Shown here: positions 18,920 through 29,066 of the stretch, piece by piece
Position numbering within the stretch: position 1 is the first letter of the stretch
Layout: each line of letters begins with the position of its first letter
Origin: an uncultured Bacteroidota bacterium
GTDB lineage: Bacteria; Bacteroidota; Bacteroidia; Flavobacteriales; Flavobacteriaceae
Assembly: GCA_902622575.1 (NCBI GenBank)
Contig: CACNQJ010000002.1
Span: forward strand, 62,001-126,000
Direction: 5' to 3'
Length of the DNA stretch: 64,000 nt
The notes under the pieces: model-generated
What the model was told of the DNA's origin: nothing
Seen by the model: the letters and a program-made list of their open reading frames with translations, nothing else
Databases searched by the model: none
Made by a program: the position numbers and the translations under genes

Positions 18920-19122
18920 TCCTTATACATATAGTCTTCTAAATTCCTTTTTCGATATCTATGGTAAAGAAATAGGGGCAATAGTAAAAAGCAAAAAATA
19001 AAAACGCTTATGCCAATTAACTTATCACCTAATTCTAGGTTAGTGTTTTTTTTGAACAAACCAAAAAAAAGTAGGAAAAGATCTACAATAAAAATTATGT
19101 AAAGAAGAAGCCTGATTAACAA
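18916..19122 (-). CDS. Small two-helix membrane protein, unknown
   Basis: 68 residues with hydrophobic helices at about 3-22 and 35-55 and a basic, tyrosine-containing tail (HRYRKRNLEDYMYKD). Its start follows the aspS stop directly, so it is probably co-transcribed with aspS. No recognised family. Confidence 0.5.
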   Translation of the reverse strand: MLIRLLLYIIFIVDLFLLFFGLFKKNTNLELGDKLIGISVFIFCFLLLPLFLYHRYRKRNLEDYMYKD

Positions 19123-20850
19123 TTATTTGAGCTTTATATTTAAATCATCCAGTTGGTCTTTATCAACTTTTGAGGGACTATCAATCATAACATCACGGCC
19201 GCTGTTGTTTTTTGGAAATGCTATGTAATCCCTAATTGATTCTTCACCTTTCATTACAGCAGCCAGCCTATCTAATCCAAATGCAATTCCACCATGCGGA
19301 GGTGCACCATAATTAAATGCCTCTAACAAAAATCCAAACTGATCAAAAGCTTCCTTTTTTGAAAATCCTAAAATTGAGAAAACTTCTTCCTGAAGTTTTT
19401 GATCATGAATTCTTATTGATCCACCACCTATTTCATTACCATTAATTACAAGGTCATAAGCATTGGCTAGGGTTGACCCTGGATCTTCCCCAATTTTATT
19501 TTCAACTGGTGATGTAAATGGGTGATGCATTGCATGATATCTTTTAGAATCTTCATCCCATTCAAACATAGGAAAGTCAGTTACCCATAATGCGTTAAAT
19601 TTATTTTTATCTCTCAAACCTAGTTTTTCAGCAACGTGTATTCTCAATGAACCGAGCTGAGTCAATGTTTTTTTCTTGTCTCCTGAAATTATAAAAGTTA
19701 GATCACCAGCTTTTGAACCTGTCATTGATTTTAGTTGCTCTTCATTAAAAAATTTATCAATAGAAGATTTGATTGTCCCATCGTGATTGTGTTTTATCCA
19801 AATCAAACCTAGTGCACCAATTTGAGGTCTCTTCACCCAGTCAGTGTAATAATCAATTTCTTTTCTTGAAAAAGATTCTCCGTTTTCAATATTAAAGCCA
19901 TAGATAGATTCACTGGAATCAAAAATTTTAAAACCACTTCCTTTAGCTTTTTCAGAAAGGTTTAGAAACTTCATCCCAAATCGTGTATCAGGTTTGTCTG
20001 ATCCGTAAAGTTCCATCGCATTGCCGTAAGAAATACGATCGAATTTTTCTAAAGATGCACCAATACAAACTTTAAATAAATTTTGTACTAAACCTTCAAA
20101 AGTATTTAGAATATCCTCTTGATCAACAAACGACATTTCACAATCAATTTGAGTGAATTCAGGTTGTCTATCGGCTCTTAAATCTTCATCTCTAAAACAC
20201 TTAACAATTTGAATATATTTGTCAAATCCTGAAACCATTAGTAGTTGTTTAAATGTTTGAGGTGATTGGGGAAGGGCATAAAACTCACCCGGATTTATTC
20301 TTGATGGAACTACAAAATCTCTAGCTCCCTCAGGTGTAGATTTAATTAAATATGGAGTTTCAATATCAATGAATCCTTGCTCTTTTAAATATTTTCGAAC
20401 TTGAAATGTTAGTTCATTTCTAAAAATAATATTATCCTTCAGAATAGATCTTCTTAAATCTAAATATCTATATTTCATTCTCAGCTCCTCACCGCCGTCT
20501 GTGTCATTTTCAATTGTGAAGGGGGGGACTTTAGAAGAGTTTAGAATGCTTATTTGTGAAACCAAAATTTCAATCTCACCTGTTGAAATATTTTTGTTAA
20601 TAGCCTCTCTTTTAATTACCTCTCCCTCAACTTGAATCACAAATTCTCTTCCAATATCTTTTACAGAGTCAATAACTTTTTTTGAACTTTTTTCAGAGTT
20701 AATAATAAGTTGAGTTAAGCCATATCGATCTCTTAGATCAATCCAAATTAAAAACCCTTTATTTCTAATTTTTTGAACCCATCCAGCAAGCTTGACATTC
20801 TTACCAACATCATTAATTTTTAGTTCACCACAATTATGACTTCTAAACAT
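19123..20850 (-). CDS. aspS: Aspartyl-tRNA synthetase
   Basis: 575 residues, bacterial type. An N-terminal OB-fold anticodon domain (about 1-105; [19 protein letters not shown]), class II core with motif 2 ([18 protein letters not shown]), a bacterial GAD insertion in the middle, and motif 3 ([13 protein letters not shown]) near the C-terminus. All catalytic motifs are intact. Whether it is Asp-only or also charges tRNA-Asn cannot be decided here, although a tRNA-Asn gene is present elsewhere in the window. It is divergent from the polyprenyl synthase gene. Confidence 0.97.
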   Translation of the reverse strand: MFRSHNCGELKINDVGKNVKLAGWVQKIRNKGFLIWIDLRDRYGLTQLIINSEKSSKKVIDSVKDIGREFVIQVEGEVIKREAINKNISTGEIEILVSQISILNSSKVPPFTIENDTDGGEELRMKYRYLDLRRSILKDNIIFRNELTFQVRKYLKEQGFIDIETPYLIKSTPEGARDFVVPSRINPGEFYALPQSPQTFKQLLMVSGFDKYIQIVKCFRDEDLRADRQPEFTQIDCEMSFVDQEDILNTFEGLVQNLFKVCIGASLEKFDRISYGNAMELYGSDKPDTRFGMKFLNLSEKAKGSGFKIFDSSESIYGFNIENGESFSRKEIDYYTDWVKRPQIGALGLIWIKHNHDGTIKSSIDKFFNEEQLKSMTGSKAGDLTFIISGDKKKTLTQLGSLRIHVAEKLGLRDKNKFNALWVTDFPMFEWDEDSKRYHAMHHPFTSPVENKIGEDPGSTLANAYDLVINGNEIGGGSIRIHDQKLQEEVFSILGFSKKEAFDQFGFLLEAFNYGAPPHGGIAFGLDRLAAVMKGEESIRDYIAFPKNNSGRDVMIDSPSKVDKDQLDDLNIKLK

Positions 20851-20960
20851 ATTTTACAAATATCTAAAAGAAACTATAAAAACTGGATAAGTTTTATAAG
20901 TTTCTACACATCTAATTTACCCTTTTAATATTTATATAATGTATTTTAGCATTTATTATA

Positions 20961-21935
20961 ATGGAAGGTTTTAATCACCATATTAAATTATTTGAAGATT
21001 ATCTAGATAGTTTTATAAATGACTTAAATGACAATGCAGTTTATGATCCAATCAAATACTTTTTAAAACTACCATCCAAAAGAGTTCGTCCTCTACTAAC
21101 ACTGATTTCAAGCAGTTTATATAATGAAGATATTAAGCATGCATTACCAGCATCTTTGGCTAACGAGGTATTTCACAATTTTACATTAGTTCATGATGAT
21201 ATTATGGACTCATCTGAAATTAGAAGAGGAAATAAGACCGTGCACTCGAAATGGAATGTTAGCCAAGCAATACTTTCTGGAGATGCCATGCAAATATTAG
21301 CTTACAAATGTTTAGAAAATTACCAATCTGAAATACAAAAAAAATTGATTAAGATTTTTAACGATACAGCATTAAAAATCTGTGAGGGTCAACAATTAGA
21401 TATTGAATTTGAAAAATTGATAGATTTAAAATTCTCTGACTATATACATATGATTAAATACAAAACTGCGGTCCTTCTTGGATCCTCTTTAAAGATGGGG
21501 GGTATAATAAACAACGTTTCAGAAACCGATTTAAAGTTGTTGTATGAAATTGGTTTGAATTTAGGTCTAGCATTTCAAATTCAAGATGATTATTTAGATC
21601 TGTTCGGATATGAAAAATTAATAGGCAAGAAAATTGGAGGTGATGTGATAAACAGAAAAAAAACAGTTATGTATCATGTATTTAAAGATACATGCTCAAA
21701 CGAAGCTTCACATAAATTAGATCAAATTTTTCATGATACAGAAATTGATGATAATATTAAAATTGAAAAAATTAAAACCTTTTATCAAGATGCTGAGGTT
21801 GATTTAAAAACAAAAAAATTATCTCACGATTACTCATCAAAAGCAATAAGTTGTATTGGAGATTTAAATATTCAATCTGAAAATAAGAACAACTTATTAG
21901 ACATTAGTAATAAACTTCTCTCAAGAAATTATTAA
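20961..21935 (+). CDS. Polyprenyl (geranylgeranyl/farnesyl-type) diphosphate synthase
   Basis: 324 residues, all-helical trans-prenyltransferase. The first aspartate-rich motif is D79-D80-I-M-D83 (HDDIMDSSEIRRG), the second D209-D210-Y-L-D213 (IQDDYLDLFG). It condenses isopentenyl diphosphate with allylic diphosphates for quinone, carotenoid or cell-wall lipid carriers. The residues before the first motif (LANEVFHNFTLVH) are bulky, which points to short or medium chains such as C15-C20, but length cannot be fixed by eye. Confidence 0.92.
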   Translation: MEGFNHHIKLFEDYLDSFINDLNDNAVYDPIKYFLKLPSKRVRPLLTLISSSLYNEDIKHALPASLANEVFHNFTLVHDDIMDSSEIRRGNKTVHSKWNVSQAILSGDAMQILAYKCLENYQSEIQKKLIKIFNDTALKICEGQQLDIEFEKLIDLKFSDYIHMIKYKTAVLLGSSLKMGGIINNVSETDLKLLYEIGLNLGLAFQIQDDYLDLFGYEKLIGKKIGGDVINRKKTVMYHVFKDTCSNEASHKLDQIFHDTEIDDNIKIEKIKTFYQDAEVDLKTKKLSHDYSSKAISCIGDLNIQSENKNNLLDISNKLLSRNY

Positions 21936-21964
21936 TTTATATATTTACCTGGTGAACTAAAAAC

Positions 21965-21988
21965 AACTTTCAATTGCATTTGAAAGTT
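21965..21988. promoter_or_regulatory. 9-bp perfect inverted repeat before the ZIP transporter
   Basis: AACTTTCAA - TTGCAT - TTGAAAGTT lies in the 69-base gap between the polyprenyl synthase stop and the ZIP transporter start, 16 bases before the latter. It could be a metal-regulator operator or a weak terminator (it is followed by TTTAAAT rather than a long T-run). Confidence 0.45.
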
Positions 21989-22004
21989 TTAAATAATTAC
22001 TATA

Positions 22005-22853
22005 ATGGAATATATATTAGAATTTTTTCAATCTCAAACAAGCCCTATCATGCAAGCTCTATACGCAGGTCTTTTTACTTGGATCATGACTGCAATTGGA
22101 GCTGCCTTAGTTTTTTTATTTAAAAATTCTAATCGAAAAGCTCTTGACATGGCCCTTGGTTTTACAGGTGGTGTCATGATTGCAGCTAGTTTTTGGTCTT
22201 TGATTGCCCCCGCTATTGATGCGGTAGAAGTACAAAATGAATTAGGACAATCTAGCTTGCCTTCATTTTTGCCACCAGCAATTGGATTTTTTGTCGGTGC
22301 ACTATTTATGTTTATAATCGACAAGGCTATTCCACATCTACATATCTTTGGAAAAATTGATGAAGCTGAAGGACCAAAAACTGATTTAAAAAAGACTTCT
22401 TTATTGGTTCTAGCAATCGCTATTCATAACATACCTGAGGGTTTAGCAGTTGGAGTAGCTTTTGGTGCTTTAGTTATTCCTGAATTTGCTAATGTTTATA
22501 GCCTGGGAGCTGCTGTTGCTTTAGGTATAGGAATTGGAATTCAAAATTTCCCTGAGGGTTTTGCAGTTTCTATGCCCGTTAGACGAGCCGGTTTTAGTAG
22601 ATCTAAATCATGGATTTGGGGTCAACTCTCTGCTATAGTAGAACCAATATTTGCTGTAATTGGAGCAGCTTTAGTAATACTTGTTTGGCCAATTTTACCT
22701 TATGCATTATCATTTGCTGCTGGTGCAATGATTTTTATTGTTGTGGAGGAAGTAATTCCTGAAAGTCAAAGAGGAGGTAATACTGATTTAGCAACCATGG
22801 GACTGATTGCAGGCTTTATTGTAATGATGAGTCTTGATGTTGCACTAGGTTAA
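22005..22853 (+). CDS. ZIP-family divalent metal transporter
   Basis: 282 residues with about eight transmembrane helices. The conserved metal-site helices are visible: H141-N-I-P-E-G146 (IAIHNIPEGLAVG) and N181-F-P-E-G185 (IQNFPEGFAVS), the pattern of bacterial ZupT/GufA-type ZIP carriers moving zinc, iron or manganese. A loop around residues 111-135 carries HLH and acidic residues. It converges directly on the amidohydrolase gene with no spacer. Confidence 0.9.
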   Translation: MEYILEFFQSQTSPIMQALYAGLFTWIMTAIGAALVFLFKNSNRKALDMALGFTGGVMIAASFWSLIAPAIDAVEVQNELGQSSLPSFLPPAIGFFVGALFMFIIDKAIPHLHIFGKIDEAEGPKTDLKKTSLLVLAIAIHNIPEGLAVGVAFGALVIPEFANVYSLGAAVALGIGIGIQNFPEGFAVSMPVRRAGFSRSKSWIWGQLSAIVEPIFAVIGAALVILVWPILPYALSFAAGAMIFIVVEEVIPESQRGGNTDLATMGLIAGFIVMMSLDVALG

Positions 22854-24248
22854 TCAATCTGCCCTCATGGGTTCTTTATATACTTTACCATCTTTAATAA
22901 CCGCATAAATGTCGAGTGTGTTTTTTATGTTGTTAAGAGGATTTTTGTTTAATAAAATTAAATCGGCTATGTAACCTTCTTTTATTAAGCCTAGATCATT
23001 TTCCATTTTAAAGTAACGGGAAGGATTAATGGTTGCCGACTTTAAAGCATCCAATTCACTCATTCCACTTTCGACTAATAATTCCAATTCTGTGTGTAGA
23101 CTAAATCCCGGAATCAAAAACCCTAGGGGTGTATCTGTTCCTGCCATAAACTTAATTCCATAATCATACATTTCACCAGTCGTTTTTTGAATCCAGTCTG
23201 AAAAATCTTTTTGTTTAGGATCAATCTTATCATTTGAAAAATCTATTCTTTTCTTCCAAGTTTCTCTAGTTTTTTTTGGTAAGTATTTTAAATTTTCAAT
23301 CCAATACTCACTTTTAAATATTTTATATATGGGAACTTTATAAATTGAAATAGTTGGTATTTGCCATGTACTATTTTTATATAAAGCATTATATATTTTT
23401 ATAGTTTCATTTTCATCTAAATTATTTATTGCATAATTTTTTTGAGTGCTGTGAATCATCCCTCTTAAACTAAGGCCACTCAAATCTCGTGTATTTTTCA
23501 TCATTCCTCGCCTTTCTTTTAAAAGTTCATTTTTATCTTTAGTAGCCCATAACTCCAAATTTTTTATATGCTCTAAACTATTTAAACCAAGATTTGAAGC
23601 TGTTTCTATATCCATACTTAGTGGAATATGTCCCGTTACATTTATTTTTTTCTTTTTCGCAATTTTCATTATTATTTCAAACTGCTCGGGTGATAACATT
23701 TCGTAGGCTTTTAAGAAATCAGCTCCACTAGCAATTAGTTTATTGACAACACTTTCAGTTTCTTTAACATTTTCTGTCTTAACTGAAAGATTTGGAAGCC
23801 TTTCTCCATTATACACGTTAAATTTTCCATCAATTAAGGGGCCTGATATTTTTAAACGAGGATAGCTTTTTGGATATTTTTCAGAAAGTTTTTTTATACT
23901 ATCTAAAAAATTAAAATCTCCACCAGTATCCCTTATACTGGTAATACCAAATTTCAAAAATAGCATAGGCATATCTTTTGCCAACTCTTGATCGAAATAA
24001 AGGTGAACGTGACTATCCCATAATCCTGGAATTAAGTATTTACCACTTCCATCAATTTTTTTTGAATAAAAAATTGAAGTTTTTTTACCTACTTTTGAAA
24101 TTTTATTATTTGAAATTTCAACATTAGTATTCTTGGAAATTCCATCTAACGGATCGATTACATTAACATTATGAATCAAAATTTTTTCATCAGAAATATT
24201 GCATGAAAAAAAAATAAAAAAAACAAATAGAAAAGTTCTTTTAATCAT
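22854..24248 (-). CDS. Exported amidohydrolase lipoprotein (imidazolonepropionase/prolidase-like)
   Basis: 464 residues from ATG 24248, chosen because it gives a lipoprotein signal (MIKRTFLFVFFIFFSC, Cys 16); an upstream ATG at 24272 would spoil it. Amidohydrolase barrel: HxH in GLWDSHVHLY, a likely carboxylated Lys in DFLKAYEML, His in TGHIPLS and SLEHIKN, and metal Asp in MAGTDTP. The fold hydrolyses C-N bonds in acylated amino acids, dipeptides or cyclic amides. It overlaps the end of the upstream SMP-30 gene by eight bases, so both are one transcript and both proteins are predicted to be lipid-anchored outside the cytoplasm. Confidence 0.87.
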   Translation of the reverse strand: MIKRTFLFVFFIFFSCNISDEKILIHNVNVIDPLDGISKNTNVEISNNKISKVGKKTSIFYSKKIDGSGKYLIPGLWDSHVHLYFDQELAKDMPMLFLKFGITSIRDTGGDFNFLDSIKKLSEKYPKSYPRLKISGPLIDGKFNVYNGERLPNLSVKTENVKETESVVNKLIASGADFLKAYEMLSPEQFEIIMKIAKKKKINVTGHIPLSMDIETASNLGLNSLEHIKNLELWATKDKNELLKERRGMMKNTRDLSGLSLRGMIHSTQKNYAINNLDENETIKIYNALYKNSTWQIPTISIYKVPIYKIFKSEYWIENLKYLPKKTRETWKKRIDFSNDKIDPKQKDFSDWIQKTTGEMYDYGIKFMAGTDTPLGFLIPGFSLHTELELLVESGMSELDALKSATINPSRYFKMENDLGLIKEGYIADLILLNKNPLNNIKNTLDIYAVIKDGKVYKEPMRAD

Positions 24249-25200
24249 ATGTTGATGAAGATGATGTTGCACTAGTTACAATATAATTTAGAGAACCCAA
24301 GAGTGATTGATTAAATGTTCTACCAGCATTTTCAACTCTAAAGTTTTCAATATAACTTCTGTCTTGTAATGTTACATATATAGTTTTCCCATCTTTTCCA
24401 CCAAATGCAAGGTTTGAAGGTTTTTTTCCTTTTAATTTTATTTCTCTCAAAAGCTCTCCGTCACTTGATAATTTTACAATAGTTCCTTTGCCATATCTTG
24501 TTACATATAAATTTCCCTGATTATCACATCTCATTCCATCTAATCCGTAATCTTCAAATGAGTAAAATAATTTTTTATTTGAAATATTACCATCAGAATC
24601 AAGGTCATAAACCCATATGTTTTTTTGAACACTTTCATTAACATATAATTTAGTTTCATCCGGGCTAACTTCAATTCCATTTGTTGTACCCATATCCTCT
24701 TCTAAATAGGTAATTTCACCATCTTTTATCTTTAATAGATTACCGCTATTAGTTTTCCAACTTGGATCTGAGGCAAATAATAAATTATCACAGCATATTG
24801 CTAAATCATTAGGTTGATTGATAGTTGAATCATTAGCATAAACGCTAGCAATTTTTTCATCCTTTTCAATAATCAAAACATTATGACCAGTGTAGTCTGC
24901 AAGAAACATCTCTTGATTATTTCCAAACCTAATCCCATTTGCTACACTGTTATTTGGAAGTTGGTCTATAAAAACTGTAAAGTTTCCATTTGTATCAACT
25001 TTACCGATTGAACCATTTTTATATGGATTTACAAAATAAAGGTTTCCATATTTATCGACAGCAGGACCCTCTAATCCTCTTGTGAATTCTCCGACATATG
25101 CATAGTCATTAGCTTCATAAAGAACCTCATTATTTTTACATGAAAAATTAACTATTAAAATAGTCATTAACACTAAGTACATGCCCTGGTAATTCTTCAT
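24241..25200 (-). CDS. SMP-30/gluconolactonase-like six-bladed propeller lipoprotein
   Basis: 319 residues with lipoprotein signal (C21 in VNFSCKNN). The remainder is a six-bladed propeller: FTRGLEGPAVDKYGNLYFVN carries the metal-binding Glu, NQPNDLAICCDN the Asn/Asp, and SPDETKLYVNES the catalytic Asp position of SMP-30/gluconolactonase/LRE proteins. These enzymes open aldonolactones using a divalent metal. It is divergent from the sugar dehydrogenase gene 34 bases away, which would make exactly such lactones. A non-enzymatic NHL role cannot be excluded. Confidence 0.8.
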   Translation of the reverse strand: MKNYQGMYLVLMTILIVNFSCKNNEVLYEANDYAYVGEFTRGLEGPAVDKYGNLYFVNPYKNGSIGKVDTNGNFTVFIDQLPNNSVANGIRFGNNQEMFLADYTGHNVLIIEKDEKIASVYANDSTINQPNDLAICCDNLLFASDPSWKTNSGNLLKIKDGEITYLEEDMGTTNGIEVSPDETKLYVNESVQKNIWVYDLDSDGNISNKKLFYSFEDYGLDGMRCDNQGNLYVTRYGKGTIVKLSSDGELLREIKLKGKKPSNLAFGGKDGKTIYVTLQDRSYIENFRVENAGRTFNQSLLGSLNYIVTSATSSSSTYD

Positions 25201-25234
25201 TTTTTCGTAATTTAAATAAATAATTTTTATTTCT

Positions 25235-26746
25235 GTGTTTATTAAATTTAAGAAATTACAATCCTATTTAACAATTTCATTGTTAATATCCATTTTATTT
25301 TTTTCATCATGTAATCAAACTAGTAAGACAACAGAACTCAATCTTCCTGAAGGATTTATTTCTACTGTATTTGTTGACAGTATAGCAGAAACGGTAAGAC
25401 ATATGGACGTTAAAAATAATGGAGACTTATATGTTAAGTTTAGAAGACAAAGTGATGATGGAGTCTTAGCGGCAATAAGAGATATCAATAAAGATGGTAA
25501 AGCTGATTCAATTGTAAAGTTTGGTAAATATCACATTCCACAAAGAGGCTCATATTCAACCTCAGCTAGAATTTATAACGGATATTTGTATTACAGTTCT
25601 CAGCTAACTATCTACCGTGTTAAGCTAGATCATAATCATCTAGTTCCTAAATCGAGTCCCGAAATTATTGTTATTGATGATCACGAACATGGTTCACATG
25701 AACATATTGGAAAACCTTTAGCTTTTGATGATGAAGGGTATATATATGTCCCTTTTGGTGCACCAAATAATGCTTGTCAAGATCCTAAAAGAACTCCTCT
25801 TGCACCCGGAAGAGATCCTTGTCCAGACCTGGATTTACATGGTGGTATATGGAGATTCAAAGCCGACAAAATAAATCAAACACAAAAAGACGGTGAATTA
25901 TTTGCAACAGGTTTAAGAAGCATAGTAGCAATGAATTGGAATCCTTCTGATAAAACTCTTTATGCAGTTGGACATGGTAGAGATGATCTAGCGAGATTGT
26001 GGCCAAATCAATACAGCAAATGGGAAAGTGCACTTTTACCTTCCGAAGAATTTATAAAAATTGAGAAGGGTGATAATTTTGGTTGGCCTTATTGCTACTA
26101 TGATCAAATGCAAAACAAAAAACTATTGAACCCTGAATATGGTGGTGATGGAGAAATCATTGGAAGGTGTGATCAATTCAAGGATCCAATAATTGGATTT
26201 CCGGGTCATTGGGCACCAAATGATTTAGTTTTCTACAATGGTGATGCATTTCCTGAAAGATATAGAAATGGAGCATTTGTTGCTTTTCATGGTTCAACCA
26301 ATAGGGCTCCATATCCACAATCTGGATATTTCGTAGGTTTTGTTCCTTTCAAGAATGGAAAGCCAAGTGGAGATTATGAAATTTTTGCAGATGGTTTTGC
26401 TCAAGTTGATCCAATTGTAAATGTTCGAAATGCAAAATACAGACCTATGGGAATAGCATTTTCCGATGATGGATCAATGTATATTGCAGATAGTAGAAAA
26501 GGAAAAATATGGAGAATTGAATTTCAAGGTAAAAGAGAAAATTTTGGGAAAAAACAATTAAACAGAATGGAGAAAAGAAAACAACTTAGTCATTTTGCGA
26601 CACCTGATATTGAAAATGACATCATAGATATGGATGAGAAAAAAATTGAAGTTAAAAAATACTTTAATCCGCTTATTGTTCAATTCAATAATTTTAGTCT
26701 TTTCCATATATTTTACAACCAATACAAAAGTAAAAGAGATGAATAA
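25235..26746 (+). CDS. PQQ-type sugar (sorbosone/glucose) dehydrogenase lipoprotein
   Basis: 503 residues with lipoprotein signal (C26 in ILFFSSCNQ). A soluble GDH/sorbosone dehydrogenase-type propeller covers about 40-435: LPEGFISTVFV start, FATGLRSIVAMNWNPSD, VGHGRDDL, KIEKGDNFGWPYCYYD, YIADSRKGKIWRIE. Such enzymes oxidise aldoses at C1 to lactones and pass electrons out of PQQ. Many relatives end in a cytochrome c domain; here the last 60 residues carry no CxxCH and look degraded, so an external electron acceptor is needed. The final bases overlap the next gene by eight. Substrate unknown. Confidence 0.8.
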   Translation: MFIKFKKLQSYLTISLLISILFFSSCNQTSKTTELNLPEGFISTVFVDSIAETVRHMDVKNNGDLYVKFRRQSDDGVLAAIRDINKDGKADSIVKFGKYHIPQRGSYSTSARIYNGYLYYSSQLTIYRVKLDHNHLVPKSSPEIIVIDDHEHGSHEHIGKPLAFDDEGYIYVPFGAPNNACQDPKRTPLAPGRDPCPDLDLHGGIWRFKADKINQTQKDGELFATGLRSIVAMNWNPSDKTLYAVGHGRDDLARLWPNQYSKWESALLPSEEFIKIEKGDNFGWPYCYYDQMQNKKLLNPEYGGDGEIIGRCDQFKDPIIGFPGHWAPNDLVFYNGDAFPERYRNGAFVAFHGSTNRAPYPQSGYFVGFVPFKNGKPSGDYEIFADGFAQVDPIVNVRNAKYRPMGIAFSDDGSMYIADSRKGKIWRIEFQGKRENFGKKQLNRMEKRKQLSHFATPDIENDIIDMDEKKIEVKKYFNPLIVQFNNFSLFHIFYNQYKSKRDE

Positions 26747-27983
26747 AAAAAGTAATCTTAAATATTCTATTATCCTGCTTCTGTTTTGTTTATCAATTTC
26801 ATCTCAAGATTATGATATACTTATTCAAAATGGTCATGTCATCGATATAAAAAATAAAATTGATGATGTCTATGATATTGCTATTTCAAAAAATAAAGTT
26901 GTAGCAGTAAGTAAAAAAATAGATTTAAAAGATGCTAAAAGAGTTATTGATGCTTCCGGTCTTATAGTTGTGCCAGGATTAATTGATATCCACAGTCACA
27001 ACTTTCATGGTACTATACCAAATAGGTATTTAAGCAATAGTTTTTCTGCACTCCCTCCTGATGGTTTTTCTTTTAGGTCAGGAATAACAACTATTGTTGA
27101 TGTTGGTGGAGCTGGCTGGAGAAATTTTGAGGTTTTTAAAAATCAGGTAATCGATAGGTCACAAACAAGAGTATTATCCTTTTTGAATATTGTTGGTTTT
27201 GGTATGCAGGGTGGAGCAGTTGAGCAGAATATTGATGACATGAATTCAGAAATGACAGCTGAGATTGTAAAAAAATATCCTGATGAAATCGTCGGTATTA
27301 AATTAGCTCATTTCAACGGATATAACTGGCTTCCTGTTGATAGAGTTGTTAAAGCGGGAGAAATCTCAGATGTACCCGTTATGATTGATTTTGGCGGGAG
27401 TAAGCCCTTAATGCCTTTAGACAGCTTGCTTCTTAATAAATTGAGACCAGGCGATATTTTTACTCACACATATGCTAATGTTTTAGGAAGAATGTCAATA
27501 GTTGATGCAAATAATAAGCTTTTTCCTTTTGTAAAAAAAGCACAAGAAAGAGGGATAATTTTCGATGTTGGTCATGGCGGTGGAAGTTTTGCTTTTTCTC
27601 AAGCAATTCCAGCTATAATTCAAGGATTAAAACCAAATACTATTAGTACGGATCTTCATACAGGAAGTATGAATAGAGGAATGAAGGATTTACTAAATGT
27701 TATGTCTAAGTTTTTAAATATAGGTTTAAATTTAAAAGAGGTTGTAACAGCAACAACTTGGGATGCAGCTAAGGTGATTAAAAGAAATGATTTAGGAAAT
27801 TTAAGTGTGGGTTCAGTGGCAGACATTGCAATTTTAAATTTAAGAAAAGGTCAATTTGGCTTTGTAGATACAAAAGACAAAAAAATAAAAGGTGATAAAA
27901 AACTAGAGTGTGAGCTTACAATTAAAGATGGTCAAATTGTTTATGATCTTAATGGTATCTCTAATAAATTATGGAACGAATAA
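26739..27983 (+). CDS. Exported amidohydrolase/deacetylase, EF_0837-like family
   Basis: 414 residues from ATG 26739 with a signal peptide (about 1-22, ending ISSQ). Metal-site residues are complete: H85-x-H87 (DIHSHNFHG), probable carboxylated K188 (GIKLAHF), H243 (FTHTYAN), H279 (DVGHGGGSF) and D305 with H307 (STDLHTG). This motif set is that of the metallohydrolase family often encoded beside DgaE-type PLP ammonia-lyases; a DgaE-like gene is indeed three genes downstream. Likely role: removal of an N-acyl group from an amino sugar acid or amino acid in the periplasm. It overlaps the dehydrogenase gene by eight bases. Confidence 0.85.
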   Translation: MNKKSNLKYSIILLLFCLSISSQDYDILIQNGHVIDIKNKIDDVYDIAISKNKVVAVSKKIDLKDAKRVIDASGLIVVPGLIDIHSHNFHGTIPNRYLSNSFSALPPDGFSFRSGITTIVDVGGAGWRNFEVFKNQVIDRSQTRVLSFLNIVGFGMQGGAVEQNIDDMNSEMTAEIVKKYPDEIVGIKLAHFNGYNWLPVDRVVKAGEISDVPVMIDFGGSKPLMPLDSLLLNKLRPGDIFTHTYANVLGRMSIVDANNKLFPFVKKAQERGIIFDVGHGGGSFAFSQAIPAIIQGLKPNTISTDLHTGSMNRGMKDLLNVMSKFLNIGLNLKEVVTATTWDAAKVIKRNDLGNLSVGSVADIAILNLRKGQFGFVDTKDKKIKGDKKLECELTIKDGQIVYDLNGISNKLWNE

Positions 27984-27985
27984 TT

Positions 27986-29065
27986 ATGAAAATTTTAAAC
28001 AAAATCTTTTTCTCAATTTCAATTATTTCACTTGCTGTTACATTATTCATATTTTTTTCAGGTAATCTTGAAGAAACAGGGCCCAGTACAATATTCTTTT
28101 TACTTTTTTTGGCATTAGGAATCAATGGAACAAAAAAATTTAAAGGATTTACATTTACCGTTTTGATATTTGCAGCTGTTGCTATGTCAATGTATTATCC
28201 TGAGTACTTTATTGAAAATAATGGTTTTCAATTCAAAACATTAATTGTCCCATTGCTACAAATTATAATGTTTGGAATGGGTACAGCTATGAGTTTCAAA
28301 GATTTTTACGGCGTTATTAAAATGCCCAAAGGTGTTTTGATTGGTTTAGTGTGTCAGTTTACAATTATGCCAATACTAGGATTCTCATTAGCATCATTAT
28401 TTAATTTTCCATTGGAAATTGCAGCAGGCATAATTTTAATAGGATCATCACCAAGTGGTTTGGCTTCTAATGTAATGGCATATCTTGCAAAAGCCAATAT
28501 TGCTCTTTCAGTTACACTTACTGCGGTTGCAACATTATTGGCACCAATTATGACTCCATTTTTAATGAAAACCTTGGCAGGTTCATTTGTGCCAATCGAT
28601 TTTATTGCCATGATGACTAGCATATTTAAAATTGTAATTGTTCCAGTTTTGTTAGGTTTGATTTTCAATTATTTTTTCCATGGAAAAGCAAAATGGTTGG
28701 ATAAGTCAATGCCCATAATTTCTATGGCTGGGATCGGATTTATAATTATGATTATTACTGCTGCAGGTCGTGATGATTTACTGTCAATTGGGTTACTATT
28801 GATTCTTGCAGCAATAATTCATAACTTAATGGGATATGTATTTGGTTACTGGGGTTGTAGATTGTTTGGAATGAGTGAGCAAGATTGTAGAACAATAGCT
28901 TTTGAAGTGGGAATGCAAAATGGTGGATTAGCTACTGGCATAGCTTTGGAGATGGGTAAAATATCAACAGTAGGACTTGCTCCAGCAATATTTGGACCTT
29001 GGATGAATATTTCTGGATCTTCACTTGCGACATGGTGGAGAGATAAAGAACCAAAAAATAAATAA
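27986..29065 (+). CDS. Bile acid:sodium symporter (BASS/SBF) family transporter
   Basis: 359 residues from ATG 27986, two bases after the upstream stop (an ATG at 27971 inside the preceding gene would add five residues). About ten transmembrane helices with the SBF crossover signature GSSPSGLASNVMAYLAKAN and EVGMQNGGLATGIAL. Family members import organic anions with sodium: bile acids, pantoate, pyruvate or keto acids. The only transporter of this operon, so it probably carries the end product or the substrate across the inner membrane. Confidence 0.9.
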   Translation: MKILNKIFFSISIISLAVTLFIFFSGNLEETGPSTIFFLLFLALGINGTKKFKGFTFTVLIFAAVAMSMYYPEYFIENNGFQFKTLIVPLLQIIMFGMGTAMSFKDFYGVIKMPKGVLIGLVCQFTIMPILGFSLASLFNFPLEIAAGIILIGSSPSGLASNVMAYLAKANIALSVTLTAVATLLAPIMTPFLMKTLAGSFVPIDFIAMMTSIFKIVIVPVLLGLIFNYFFHGKAKWLDKSMPIISMAGIGFIIMIITAAGRDDLLSIGLLLILAAIIHNLMGYVFGYWGCRLFGMSEQDCRTIAFEVGMQNGGLATGIALEMGKISTVGLAPAIFGPWMNISGSSLATWWRDKEPKNK

Positions 29066-29066
29066 G

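Noticed and set aside
26620-26746. Frameshifted cytochrome c domain at the end of the sugar dehydrogenase
   Set aside because: No reading frame in this stretch shows a CxxCH or other heme-domain sequence, so a simple frameshift is not supported.
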